37,168 bases of DNA from Clostridiaceae bacterium (GCA_012730095.1 JAAYBO010000146.1:1-37168); one strand, 5' to 3'. Positions 17,931 through 29,591 are shown, counted from the first letter of the stretch. The notes: generated from the sequence alone by a model not told the origin. A program made the numbers and translations.

Positions 17931-17954
17931 AAAAGTGGGGGGAGAATCTTAAAA

Positions 17955-18614
17955 ATGGCGGTGATATACTATTATGTTCCCGAAGATAAATTGGAAGATA
18001 TAATAGACTGTGGCCTTAAGCTTTCAGAGTGGAAGGACGGTTATCAAAGCACGCCATGGGAAGGAATTGAAAAACCCTGTTTTTCGGCTTTTTTGCACCC
18101 ACTTGACGACGACAGGCATAAAGATCGTTCATATCGCTGCATAAAGATAGATATCCCAATGGAATACTGCGTGGTCTATGACAGCGATTTATACCGCGTC
18201 AGCAATGAATTTCCGGAACTGAAAGAAAAATTTATTAAATCGATGGTTCCATTGGATGAGTATATATTCGGTTCGATTCGAAGGCCGGGATGCTTTGTAT
18301 TTACAACTGTCCTTTCAGAACAGATCAGCCTGCTTGGCAAAAGTATGGATGAACCCATTTTATATGAGAACTCGGAGATTCTTTATGTAAATAACATACT
18401 GCAGCAGTTTAACGATTCGTATCATGAATTTAATAGCGTTCTTTTATACAGCTATTTGACTATGCAGGAGCAAAAGGGCGTTTTTAGATGCTATAGAAGC
18501 GGGGAAAACAATATTGCCGTTTTTTTTGACAAAGAATCAAACCAATATATTTCCATACCAATTCCCGATTATTATAAGTATAAATATAAAAAATTTCATT
18601 ATACAAAAAAGTAG
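17955..18614 (+). CDS. Hypothetical protein of unknown family (~219 aa)
   Basis: Start moved to ATG 17955 after ggggggagaa; compact protein MAVIYYYVPEDKLEDIIDCGLKLSEW...; promoter and leader upstream. Confidence 0.75.
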   Translation: MAVIYYYVPEDKLEDIIDCGLKLSEWKDGYQSTPWEGIEKPCFSAFLHPLDDDRHKDRSYRCIKIDIPMEYCVVYDSDLYRVSNEFPELKEKFIKSMVPLDEYIFGSIRRPGCFVFTTVLSEQISLLGKSMDEPILYENSEILYVNNILQQFNDSYHEFNSVLLYSYLTMQEQKGVFRCYRSGENNIAVFFDKESNQYISIPIPDYYKYKYKKFHYTKK

Positions 18615-18624
18615 GATTTATTAT

Positions 18625-19626
18625 ATGAAAACAAAAGAAACTCTGCTGAAAATATTGGTAAATAATAAAGGCAGGTTTATATCCGGCGAAACACTGAGTG
18701 AAAAACTAAAGATATCACGCTCGGCAGTATGGAAGCATATAGCGGAGCTTAGGAAAGAAGGTTATGTGATCAGTGCCGTTTCAAGGCGCGGATATAAAAT
18801 GGGAGTATATCAGGATGTTTTTAACCGGTGTGCAATAGCCAGCCAGCTTAATTCCACTGTTCTTGGGAGCAACTTGATTTTCTGCGATGAAATAGATTCA
18901 ACGAATAATGAATTGAAACGGCTTGCTGCAAACGGAGCCGCTGAGGGTACAGTTGTTGTCGCCGAAACCCAATTAAGCGGAAGAGGCAGGAGGGGGAGAG
19001 CCTGGAATTCAAAACCTAACCTGGGGATATACATGTCTGTTCTTTTAAAGCCTGATATTGCTCCGGAAAATGTTCAGGTTATTACGTTGGCGGCTTCAAG
19101 CGCCGTATGTAACGCGATTATGCCCTTTATCGATATTAAGCCGGGTATAAAGTGGCCGAATGATATTCTAATAGAAAACAGAAAAGTCTGCGGCATTCTT
19201 ACCGAGATGACTGCGGAGCCCGAAAAAATTCATTCAGTAGTCGTTGGAATTGGCATAAATGTAAATCACGAGGAAGATGACTTTTGCGGAGAGCTTAAAA
19301 ATACCGCGGCATCTCTGCGCTGTTTTTCAAAAAGTGATATCTCAAGGAGTATGCTTACGGCCAGGGTGCTGGAAGAGTTTGAAAAATTATACCTGGATTT
19401 TATCAAAAACAAAAGCACAGATAGGTTTCTGAATATTTGGAGGAGCTTTTCAGTAACGATTGGATATGATATTATCATATACCAGGGCGACAAAACAATA
19501 AAAGCCAAAGCACTGGATGTTATGGATAACGGATGCCTTTTAGTCCAGACACAGGACGGCGGGCGGCAGTTAATATCCTCCGGGGAGGTATCTGTGCAAG
19601 TACCTCAAAATGGAAAGAATCAATGA
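18625..19626 (+). CDS. birA: Biotin--[acetyl-CoA-carboxylase] ligase / biotin operon repressor
   Basis: N-terminal HTH (LKISRSAVWKHIAELRKEGYVI), catalytic AETQLSGRGRRGRAWNS, KWPNDIL, CGILTEM. Confidence 0.95.
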   Translation: MKTKETLLKILVNNKGRFISGETLSEKLKISRSAVWKHIAELRKEGYVISAVSRRGYKMGVYQDVFNRCAIASQLNSTVLGSNLIFCDEIDSTNNELKRLAANGAAEGTVVVAETQLSGRGRRGRAWNSKPNLGIYMSVLLKPDIAPENVQVITLAASSAVCNAIMPFIDIKPGIKWPNDILIENRKVCGILTEMTAEPEKIHSVVVGIGINVNHEEDDFCGELKNTAASLRCFSKSDISRSMLTARVLEEFEKLYLDFIKNKSTDRFLNIWRSFSVTIGYDIIIYQGDKTIKAKALDVMDNGCLLVQTQDGGRQLISSGEVSVQVPQNGKNQ

Positions 19627-19659
19627 AAATTGAATAGTATATATTTGGGAGGTAGTTTA

Positions 19660-19929
19660 ATGTCACAAACCAGTGGTTATAAAAACACAAATAAAAAAAA
19701 GAATGTGAATCAGAGAAGGGAAAATAATCCCCGCTCAAATTACAGAAAAGGCGGCCGGAATGATTTTTATAAAAAGTCTTCACGGTATAAATCCGACAGT
19801 TTAGTTGCAAGAATATCAAATCCGAAAAGGGAAGAATCAGTTGACGACATTAAAATGGATATAGAAAAAATTGAAAAGGATATCCAATTTGAAATAAAAC
19901 AGATTCGCAGTATCAAGCTTGGATTGTAA
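19660..19929 (+). CDS. Small basic low-complexity hypothetical protein (~89 aa)
   Basis: RBS gggaggtagttta before ATG 19660; N-terminal half rich in N/K/R/S, C-terminal helix DIKMDIEKIEKDIQFEIKQIRSIKLGL. Confidence 0.65.
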   Translation: MSQTSGYKNTNKKKNVNQRRENNPRSNYRKGGRNDFYKKSSRYKSDSLVARISNPKREESVDDIKMDIEKIEKDIQFEIKQIRSIKLGL

Positions 19930-19989
19930 ATTCTCCACGCAGCTCCCTGAGCGAAGCGAATTAACTGTATGCTGGAGGTGGGATGCCGT

Positions 19990-20778
19990 TTGTTGTTAGC
20001 GGTTGATGTCGGAAACACAAACACTTCTCTTGGCTTGTTTGACGGGTATAAGTTAAAATACCAATGGCGTATTTCTACAGATAGGGATAGGACTTTTGAT
20101 GAAACGGGAATGCTTTTCCGATCGCTTTTTCAATCCGTCGGTGAGAATATGCAATCGATAAAAGACGCTATTATCTGTTCGGTTGTCCCTCCAGTGATGC
20201 GTTCATTCACAAACGCCATATTAAAGTATTCGGACAAAAAACCAATAATAGTAGGACCTGGAACAAAAACCGGAATAAATATTAAATATGAGAACCCGCG
20301 TGAAGTGGGAGCGGATAAAATTGTTAACGCTGTCGGAGCGGTCAAGCTATACGGCGCTCCGGTGATAATTGTTGATTTTGGCACTGCGACCACCTACTGT
20401 GCCATTAACCGTAATGGTGATTATTTGGGCGGTGTAATTTGCCCTGGTATTAAAATATCGGCTGAGGCGCTGTTTGACAAAGCAGCAAAGCTCCCAAGGG
20501 TCGAGTTTATTGAACCGCGTTATATTATTGGGCGAAATACCGAAACAAGCATGCAATCAGGATTGTTTTACGGTAATGTGGGACAGGTGGAGTATCTTGT
20601 AAGGGTAATAAAAAAAGAAATGCGCGAAGAGAATATTAAAGTAGTTGCCACAGGAAGCGCTGCAATGTTTATTGCTTCGAAACTTAAATGTGTTGATGAA
20701 ATTAACCCGGTGCTTACCCTTGAAGGATTAAGAGAGATATATTATATGAATATTATTCCGCCGTCCGGCACTTTATGA
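19990..20778 (+). CDS. coaX: Type III pantothenate kinase
   Basis: LLLAVDVGNTNTSLGLF, VPPVMRS, GADKIVNAVGA, VDFGTATTYCAINRNGDYLGGVICPG; TTG start after ggaggtggg. Confidence 0.95.
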   Translation: MLLAVDVGNTNTSLGLFDGYKLKYQWRISTDRDRTFDETGMLFRSLFQSVGENMQSIKDAIICSVVPPVMRSFTNAILKYSDKKPIIVGPGTKTGINIKYENPREVGADKIVNAVGAVKLYGAPVIIVDFGTATTYCAINRNGDYLGGVICPGIKISAEALFDKAAKLPRVEFIEPRYIIGRNTETSMQSGLFYGNVGQVEYLVRVIKKEMREENIKVVATGSAAMFIASKLKCVDEINPVLTLEGLREIYYMNIIPPSGTL

Positions 20779-20874
20779 CATTATATTTTCCGGTCATTCA
20801 AAAAATAAAACCCCTCTGGTTCATGTATCAGATACTGCTAAAATCGGGCAAAACAATGCAAGGAAGGTATGTAA

Positions 20875-22050
20875 ATGGGCAATAGTGAAAAAATTGCATT
20901 ATCTCTCCACAGGCAGTGGAAAGGTAAAATTGAAGTTATCAGCAGGGTACAGGTAGATACAAAAGAGGCTCTTTCCGTGGCGTATACCCCAGGAGTTGCG
21001 GAACCCTGCAAAGAGATACAAAAAGACATAAATTTGTCATATCTGTATACAAGGCGCAGCAATATGGTAGCTGTTGTAACCGACGGAACGGCGGTCCTTG
21101 GCCTTGGCGACATCGGTCCTGAGGCGGCAATGCCGGTTATGGAAGGGAAATGTCTTTTATTTAAAACATTTGGGGATGTAGATGCTTTTCCCATTTGCAT
21201 ACGTTCAAAGGATACGGATGAGATTGTAAGAACCGTCGAGCTTATTGCTGGAGGGTTTGGCGGGATTAATCTGGAGGATATTTCCGCACCGCGGTGTTTT
21301 GAAATTGAAAGAAGGTTGAAACAATCGCTGGACATTCCGGTTTTTCATGACGATCAGCATGGAACTGCCGTTGTTACTTTAGCCGCGATGATAAACGCAC
21401 TTAAAATTGTGGGCAAACCGATAAACGACATTGAAGTAGTTGTTAATGGAGCGGGTTCGGCCGGAATTGCAGTCACCAGGCTGTTGATGGTAATGGGGCT
21501 GAAAAATGTTGTTTTGTGCGATACGAAAGGTGCTATTTATAAAGGACGTGAAGGCCTGAATGAAGAGAAAGAGATAATGGCTGAAGTATCCAACAAAAAA
21601 AGAAAGAAGGGCAAACTTTCGGAAATTATACATGGAGCGGATGTTTTTATCGGTGTTTCCGCAGCGGGTGTACTGACTAAAGAAATGGTAAAAACAATGG
21701 CTCCAAATCCGGTAGTCTTTGCAATGGCGAATCCGGTACCTGAGATTATGCCGGATGAAGCTAAGGAAGCCGGGGTGAAAGTCATTGGAACGGGGAGATC
21801 GGATTTTCCAAATCAGATTAACAACGTACTTGCCTTTCCGGGGATATTCCGGGGCGCTCTTGATGTCAGAGCCCGGGATATTAATGACGAAATGAAAATT
21901 GCCGCCGCCAATGCAATAGCTTCCCTTGTCAACGACAATGAGCTGAAGCCTGAGTATATTCTGCCCACACCTTTTGATCCGAGGGTTGGGAAATTTGTTG
22001 CTCATCATGTCGCGGAAGCGGCTAAAAAGTCCGAAGCGGTACGGATTTAA
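20875..22050 (+). CDS. NAD(P)-dependent malic enzyme
   Basis: SVAYTPGVAEPCKEI, AVLGLGDIGPEAAMPVMEGK, DDQHGTAVVTLAAM, NGAGSAGIAVTRLL, FALANPxPE-like VFAMANPVPEI. Confidence 0.95.
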   Translation: MGNSEKIALSLHRQWKGKIEVISRVQVDTKEALSVAYTPGVAEPCKEIQKDINLSYLYTRRSNMVAVVTDGTAVLGLGDIGPEAAMPVMEGKCLLFKTFGDVDAFPICIRSKDTDEIVRTVELIAGGFGGINLEDISAPRCFEIERRLKQSLDIPVFHDDQHGTAVVTLAAMINALKIVGKPINDIEVVVNGAGSAGIAVTRLLMVMGLKNVVLCDTKGAIYKGREGLNEEKEIMAEVSNKKRKKGKLSEIIHGADVFIGVSAAGVLTKEMVKTMAPNPVVFAMANPVPEIMPDEAKEAGVKVIGTGRSDFPNQINNVLAFPGIFRGALDVRARDINDEMKIAAANAIASLVNDNELKPEYILPTPFDPRVGKFVAHHVAEAAKKSEAVRI

Positions 22051-22369
22051 TCAGATGACGCTCCTATTTAAAACAGCGGAATAAATTGCTTAGCAATTTA
22101 AACAAGTCTTTTATTGTTTTTATATGGGAAAATTTCTTTATAACGGTATAATTTCAAAACAGAAAGCTCACATTAAAAACAGGGATTAGATGCCATAAAT
22201 TTAAAAATTCAACAAATAAAAGGGGTAATAGCGTGTAATAATGAGATATTTAAAGATAACTCAAGAATTGTTATGAAATATTGACCTATTTGAAAATAAA
22301 GGCGATATTCAGCGCAATATATCGGATAGAACTATTTGCTTCAAAGCAAAACTCTATATTAATATTGTA

Positions 22370-22396
22370 TTAGCACTCGTTAGGGATGAGTGCTAA
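22370..22396. promoter_or_regulatory. CIRCE element (HrcA operator)
   Basis: TTAGCACTC-N9-GAGTGCTAA, exact consensus, upstream of groES. Confidence 0.97.
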
Positions 22397-22484
22397 TATT
22401 ATAAATTCTTTTGAACGCTGCCGCTAATACGGTTAATAATGCGTAAATTAAATTCAAACACCCGGCACTGCCGGAAAAGTATAA

Positions 22485-24414
<1,930 letters not shown>

Positions 24415-24436
24415 AATAGTTAAAAACGTATTAAAG

Positions 24437-24467
24437 GGCACGGTATGTTTACATATCGTGCCTTTTT
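24437..24467 (+). terminator. Rho-independent terminator of groESL
   Basis: GGCACGGTATG-TTTA-CATATCGTGCC-TTTTT; 11-bp stem with one wobble. Confidence 0.88.
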
Positions 24468-24482
24468 GTTACTGTAAAAAAT

Positions 24483-24687
24483 ATGATAAAATAACCCTCA
24501 CCCGTTACCGAAATCAAAGATTTTGAACGGGTACTCTATAGTATTGTATCATGAGTTTATGCAGCCGGTGCCCGGCTGCCCTCGGCTTCGCAAGTGAAAA
24601 TCTTACGATTTTCTTAAAATTCATGATATAATAACCTCACGCGTTACCGAAATCGTAGATGATTTCCTTAAATTCAAGATAAAATAA
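24483..24687. repeat. Structured intergenic repeat array (degenerate modules with hairpins)
   Basis: ATGATAAAATAACCCTCACCCGTTACCGAAATC (24483-24515) recurs as ATGATATAATAACCTCACGCGTTACCGAAATC (24623-24654); a third partial module at ~24660-24687; hairpins GCAGCCGG-TGC-CCGGCTGC (24561-24579), GAAAATC-TTAC-GATTTTC, GAAATC-GTAGAT-GATTTC. Confidence 0.7.
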
Positions 24688-24703
24688 ATGAAGGGGGGAT
24701 AAA

Positions 24704-25612
24704 ATGAATACCGAACTGTTTCCTAAGACATGGCAAGAGTTTATAAACAATTCGGAATATCTGCCTGTGGTTATCAATTCCATAGAACGCCATGTTGATG
24801 CTGATTGGTCAAAAACCGAAAGCCGTCACTGTTATTATGAAATGATTTATGTTAAAAAAGGTATATCGATGCTTGAAATAGAAAATATAAAAACTATGCT
24901 CGGGCCAAATGACATAATTATTATTAAACCGCAAAAACTGCACACGCTGAAAGTACAGGAAGGATGCAAATGTGAATTTATTGTACTGTATTTTTCTTTT
25001 GCTTCGGGTATTGAACAAAAAACACCGAATTATCCTTCCGAAATTTCAATAGAAGACTTCATAAATTTTTTTACAGGAAATCATACCGGCCCTTTTTTAA
25101 AACTTAAGGTAAACCAGAAAAATGACATAATAACCATACTAAACCGGCTTGTATCGGAAAAAGCACAGGAGCAATTCGGAAGCGACTTCCTTATACATCT
25201 GTTAATCCTGGAGCTTTTTGTATTAATTTCCCGCGCACTTAAACTGGAATGGGAAAGAAGCATTACCGATGACAGTTTAAAGCAAAAAGAGCTTGTTAAT
25301 CTGGCTGAGGAATATATTAGAAACTATTATGAACGGAATATAGGGCTTAGCGATATCTCGGGATATGTATTTTTAAGTCCCAGTTACTTTACGCGTATTT
25401 TTAAAAGGCAAACGGGACAAACACCTATCAATTATTTGATAAACCTGCGTATAGACCGGGCGAAGGAGCTTTTGTCAGAATCGGATGAAAAGGCAAGCGA
25501 TATAGCACTGAGTGTAGGTTTTTCAAACCAGCAGCGCTTCAATGAAACATTCAAAAAAATTACCGGAATGACACCAATTGAATACAGGAAAATAAAGCAA
25601 AGAAGGGCCTAA
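24704..25612 (+). CDS. AraC-family transcriptional regulator with N-terminal cupin domain
   Basis: C-terminal HTH (ISGYVFLSPSYFTRIFKRQTGQTPINYLINLRIDRAKELL...ALSVGFSNQQRFNETFKKITGMTPIEYRK); RBS gaagggggg. Confidence 0.93.
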   Translation: MNTELFPKTWQEFINNSEYLPVVINSIERHVDADWSKTESRHCYYEMIYVKKGISMLEIENIKTMLGPNDIIIIKPQKLHTLKVQEGCKCEFIVLYFSFASGIEQKTPNYPSEISIEDFINFFTGNHTGPFLKLKVNQKNDIITILNRLVSEKAQEQFGSDFLIHLLILELFVLISRALKLEWERSITDDSLKQKELVNLAEEYIRNYYERNIGLSDISGYVFLSPSYFTRIFKRQTGQTPINYLINLRIDRAKELLSESDEKASDIALSVGFSNQQRFNETFKKITGMTPIEYRKIKQRRA

Positions 25613-25677
25613 AATTTTTGCAATGTCTGAACAGTAACAGCCATTAATTACATAAACCCGCGATTAAGCAAAAACCC

Positions 25678-25707
25678 TTGACAAACAAAAGGAAGCGGTG
25701 ATACAAT
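25678..25707 (+). promoter_or_regulatory. Sigma-A promoter of the L7Ae/str operon
   Basis: TTGACA-N18-TACAAT, ~165 bp upstream of GTG 25875. Confidence 0.6.
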
Positions 25708-25874
25708 ATTCCAGTATTTAAATTCGGCATGGGTATCATGCTGTTTTTGCGTGCTTATGCTTAGTATTAATGTAAGCTTTGCCGCATGCTTATGCATAAA
25801 TACTATTAGTAAAAAAAGCAATTTTTTCCGTTGTTTTGATCGGGATTGCAAAAGTATTGGAGGGAAATAGAAGC

Positions 25875-26126
25875 GTGCTGGATGATTTAAAGCATCATAG
25901 CAAAGTCGTAGGCATGAAGCAAACTATGAAGGCTGTGGAAGCAGACAGGGTTCAGACGGTTTACATTGCTAACGACGCAGATGAGAGGTTAGTTTCGAAA
26001 ATAACGGATCGATGCAGGATAAAAGGTATTAAAGTAATAGAAGTTGAAAGCATGAAGATTTTGGGAAAGGCATGCGGTATTGATGTGGGAACCGCGGTTG
26101 CCGCTATTTTAGAAGAACAAAAATGA
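25875..26126 (+). CDS. Ribosomal L7Ae/YbxF-like protein
   Basis: VVGMKQTMKAVEADRVQTVYIANDADERLVSKI...CGIDVGTAVAAIL; GTG start after ggagggaaatag; precedes rpsL. Confidence 0.9.
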   Translation: MLDDLKHHSKVVGMKQTMKAVEADRVQTVYIANDADERLVSKITDRCRIKGIKVIEVESMKILGKACGIDVGTAVAAILEEQK

Positions 26127-26269
26127 AGCATAAATGAGGTTTTATCTAATCCTTTTTGGGATAGGAAGTAACATTAAAAATTGTTTTTTGCCAAAAATGC
26201 CGTAAGGCTTTTCATTTGCTCATAAATGGGCAATAGATAAATGGAGTTTATTATAAGGAGGTGAAAAAG

Positions 26270-26683
26270 ATGCCAACCTTTAACCAGTTAGTAAGAAAGG
26301 GAAGAGAAAAAGTGACCCAGAAGTCTGATTCCCCGGCGCTTCAATTTGGTATGAATACACTGAAAAAAAGGCCTATTACTATTTCAAGTCCGCAGAAGCG
26401 TGGTGTTTGCACGGTTGTAAAAACTACAACACCGAAAAAACCAAACTCCGCACTTCGCAAAGTCGCAAGGGTACGCCTTACAAACCAGATTGAAGTAACC
26501 GCGTATATTCCAGGCATTGGGCACAACCTGCAAGAGCATAGTGTTGTGTTAATACGCGGAGGACGTGTAAAAGATCTCCCTGGCGTACGTTATCACATAG
26601 TTCGCGGAACTCTTGACACAGCCGGTGTAACAAACAGAATGCAGGCTCGTTCAAAGTACGGGGCTAAAAGACCAAAAAAATAA
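26270..26683 (+). CDS. rpsL: 30S ribosomal protein S12
   Basis: [52 protein letters not shown] aaggaggtg. Confidence 0.99.
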   Translation: MPTFNQLVRKGREKVTQKSDSPALQFGMNTLKKRPITISSPQKRGVCTVVKTTTPKKPNSALRKVARVRLTNQIEVTAYIPGIGHNLQEHSVVLIRGGRVKDLPGVRYHIVRGTLDTAGVTNRMQARSKYGAKRPKK

Positions 26684-26791
26684 GGCATAAACACAGTGAA
26701 ATTTGAAAACAATAACAGGATACTGCGCGTGCTTCAGCGCGTTGCATATAGATTAACAGATACTATTATACAACTGCTGAGCGCTCACGTT

Positions 26792-26838
26792 CCGAAGGAC
26801 AGGGACGAGTACCTGTGATACGCGGGTCTTCCGGCCCG
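26792..26838 (+). other. Possible structured RNA in the rpsL-rpsG spacer (candidate S7-type regulatory site)
   Basis: CCGAAGGAC (26792-26800) pairs with GTCTTCCGG (26826-26834), 8 of 9 including a wobble; alternative CGGG-TCTTCCGG-CCCG (26823-26838) and ACAGG/CCTGT (26799-26816). Confidence 0.4.
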
Positions 26839-26866
26839 ATTGTTATCATGTGAGGAGGGAAGGAAA

Positions 26867-27337
26867 GTGCCAAGAAGAGGACATGTGCCGAAACGGGATG
26901 TATTGCCCGATCCGATTTATAATGACAAGGTTGTAACAAAGCTAATAAACAATATTATGTTAGACGGCAAAAAAGGTGTGGCACAGCAAATAGTTTACGA
27001 CGCATTCGACATTATACGCGAAAAAACCGGGAAAGAACCTCTGGAAGTGTTTGAGCAGGCATTGAATAATATAATGCCTGTTTTGGAAGTGAAGGCGAGA
27101 CGAGTTGGCGGTGCCACATACCAGGTCCCAATAGAAGTTCGCCAGGATAGAAGGCAGGCTCTTGGGCTTCGCTGGCTTACCAATTATTCGCGTCAAAGAA
27201 GCGAGCGTACAATGAGCCAGAGGTTGGCCGGGGAAATTTTGGATGCGGTAAACAATACCGGTAATGCCGTGAAAAAGAAAGACGATACTCATAAAATGGC
27301 AGAGGCTAATAAGGCGTTTGCACATTACAGATGGTAA
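26867..27337 (+). CDS. rpsG: 30S ribosomal protein S7
   Basis: [31 protein letters not shown]...[15 protein letters not shown] start after gaggagggaagg. Confidence 0.98.
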   Translation: MPRRGHVPKRDVLPDPIYNDKVVTKLINNIMLDGKKGVAQQIVYDAFDIIREKTGKEPLEVFEQALNNIMPVLEVKARRVGGATYQVPIEVRQDRRQALGLRWLTNYSRQRSERTMSQRLAGEILDAVNNTGNAVKKKDDTHKMAEANKAFAHYRW

Positions 27338-27370
27338 TCAGCATATACGACTGATGAAAGGAGGACATTG

Positions 27371-29473
27371 ATGCCTCGAGAATTTAGCCTGGCAGATACA
27401 CGTAATATAGGTATTATGGCGCATATTGACGCAGGCAAGACAACAACATCCGAACGTATCCTGTTTTATACCGGGCGTCTTCATAAGTTAGGAGAAGTCC
27501 ACGAAGGCGCTGCTGCTATGGATTGGATGGAACAGGAACAGGAAAGAGGTATTACGATAACATCCGCTGCAACTACCGCCCAGTGGAAAGGCACAAGGAT
27601 CAATATTATTGATACGCCTGGCCACGTTGACTTTACAGTGGAAGTTGAACGTTCGCTTCGTGTACTGGATGGAGCAGTAGCCCTGTTTTGCGCTAAAGGC
27701 GGTGTTGAGCCTCAGTCCGAAACTGTATGGCGTCAGGCTGATAAATACAAAGTTCCGAGAATTGCATACATTAATAAAATGGACATTAGGGGCGCCGATT
27801 TCTTCAACTGTATCAAAATGATGAAAGACAGGCTGAAGGCAAATGCGGTTCCTATTCAACTGCCAATAGGAAAGGAAGAGAATTACCAGGGGATTGTTGA
27901 TCTCGTGGAGATGAAAGCATACTACTTTCGTGACGATTTAGGAAAGACAATTGAAGAAGAGGATATCCCTGAAAATATGAAGGAACTGGCTGATGAATAT
28001 TATAATAAGCTTGTTGAAGCTGTTTCAGAAAGAGATGAACAGCTTATGGAAAAATATATTGAAGGCCAGAAATTAACGAAGGAAGAGCTTATGAAGGGAA
28101 TACGCATGGCGACTATTAATGTTGACATTATTCCGGTAACATGCGGCTCTTCTTATAAAAATAAGGGTGTCCAAAAACTTCTTGACTGTATTGTTGCATA
28201 TATGCCTTCACCGTTAGATGTTCCGCCTGTAAAAGGCTTGATTCCAGGTGATTCGGATGAACATGAAGAAGTTGAGCGTCACGCAGATGATAATGCTCCG
28301 TTTTCCGCACTCGCGTTTAAGATTATGACCGATCCTTATGTTGGAAGATTAGCTTTTTTCCGCGTATATTCAGGAATGCTGAATTCAGGCTCGTATGTGC
28401 TTAATTCAACAAAAGACAGGCGTGAGCGGATAGGAAGAATTCTTCTAATGCATGCCAATCACAGAGAAGAAGTACAAACGGTTTATGCCGGTGACATAGC
28501 GGCGGCTGTTGGCCTGAAGTCAACCTCTACCGGGGATACGCTGTGCGATGCTAATCATCCGATTATTCTTGAATCAATGGAGTTTCCAGAACCGGTTATT
28601 AATGTGGCAATCGAACCAAAAACAAAAGCAGGGCAGGATAAAATGGCGATTGCTCTTCAAAAAATGGCTGAAGAAGATCCCACTTTCAGGGTGTCAACAA
28701 ACCATGAAACCGGTCAGACAATTATTTCCGGCATGGGTGAACTTCATTTGGAAATTATTGTAGACCGCATGTTAAGAGAATTTAAAGTAGAGGCGAATAT
28801 TGGCAAGCCTCAGGTTGCTTATAAGGAAACAATCCGCAAGGCCGTAAAAGCTGAAGGTAAGTTTATACGCCAGACCGGCGGGCACGGGCAATACGGGCAC
28901 TGCTGGATAGAGGTTGAACCGCTGCCTTCGGGCGGAGGCTATGAATTTGAAAGCGCAATAGTCGGAGGTGTTATACCAAAAGATTATATTCCGGCAATTG
29001 ACGCGGGAATCCGGGATGCAATGAACACGGGAATTCTTGCCGGTTACCAGGTTGTTGACGTAAAGGTAAGGCTTTTTGACGGTTCATACCATGAAGTGGA
29101 TTCATCAGAAATAGCGTTTAAGGTAGCAGGTTCCATTGCTTTTAAGGAAGCGATGAAAAAAGCCGATCCGGTTTTACTCGAGCCTGTTATGAAGGTCGAA
29201 GTAACAACTCCGGAAGAATATTTGGGAGATATTATAGCGGATTTGAATTCCCGGCGCGGTCATATTGACGGCATGGAAACACGTGCGGGAGCACAGGTAA
29301 TTTCAGCGTTTGTACCGCTTAGCGAGATGTTCGGCTATGCGACAGAGCTGCGATCCCGCTCCCAGGGCAGAGCAATATATTCAATGCAATTTGATCATTA
29401 TTCCGAAGTACCTAAGAGCATACAAGACAGGATAGCCAGCGGAATAGGGCCGGATTTCGGAGAATTGCATTGA
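27371..29473 (+). CDS. fusA: Elongation factor G
   Basis: [46 protein letters not shown]-terminal [18 protein letters not shown]. Confidence 0.99.
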   Translation: MPREFSLADTRNIGIMAHIDAGKTTTSERILFYTGRLHKLGEVHEGAAAMDWMEQEQERGITITSAATTAQWKGTRINIIDTPGHVDFTVEVERSLRVLDGAVALFCAKGGVEPQSETVWRQADKYKVPRIAYINKMDIRGADFFNCIKMMKDRLKANAVPIQLPIGKEENYQGIVDLVEMKAYYFRDDLGKTIEEEDIPENMKELADEYYNKLVEAVSERDEQLMEKYIEGQKLTKEELMKGIRMATINVDIIPVTCGSSYKNKGVQKLLDCIVAYMPSPLDVPPVKGLIPGDSDEHEEVERHADDNAPFSALAFKIMTDPYVGRLAFFRVYSGMLNSGSYVLNSTKDRRERIGRILLMHANHREEVQTVYAGDIAAAVGLKSTSTGDTLCDANHPIILESMEFPEPVINVAIEPKTKAGQDKMAIALQKMAEEDPTFRVSTNHETGQTIISGMGELHLEIIVDRMLREFKVEANIGKPQVAYKETIRKAVKAEGKFIRQTGGHGQYGHCWIEVEPLPSGGGYEFESAIVGGVIPKDYIPAIDAGIRDAMNTGILAGYQVVDVKVRLFDGSYHEVDSSEIAFKVAGSIAFKEAMKKADPVLLEPVMKVEVTTPEEYLGDIIADLNSRRGHIDGMETRAGAQVISAFVPLSEMFGYATELRSRSQGRAIYSMQFDHYSEVPKSIQDRIASGIGPDFGELH

Positions 29474-29498
29474 CAGTAAAAACATGTTAATATAATAT
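29470..29498 (+). promoter_or_regulatory. Internal promoter for tuf overlapping the fusA stop codon
   Basis: TTGACA (29470-29475; TGA stop at 29471-29473) with TAATAT at N17 (or TATAAT at N15). Confidence 0.5.
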
Positions 29499-29591
29499 TA
29501 TTTATACCGGTTAAAGACAGGTTAAATTTTATCTAAACTAATTTATAAATTATCAACAGTTTTTGAACTGTGTGTAAGGAGGAGAATTTCG

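Noticed and set aside
17911-17945. Twister-like string GGTAAAAGTGGGGGG
   Set aside because: Resembles the conserved 3' part of twister ribozymes, but the required TAACACTGCC-like strand and matching P2/P4 pairings are absent.
21379-22008. 209-aa minus-strand ORF
   Set aside because: Antisense of malic enzyme, no independent RBS or family signal.
24483-24654. CRISPR array
   Set aside because: Only two diverged direct repeats 140 bp apart, with internal hairpins rather than regular spacers, and no cas genes.
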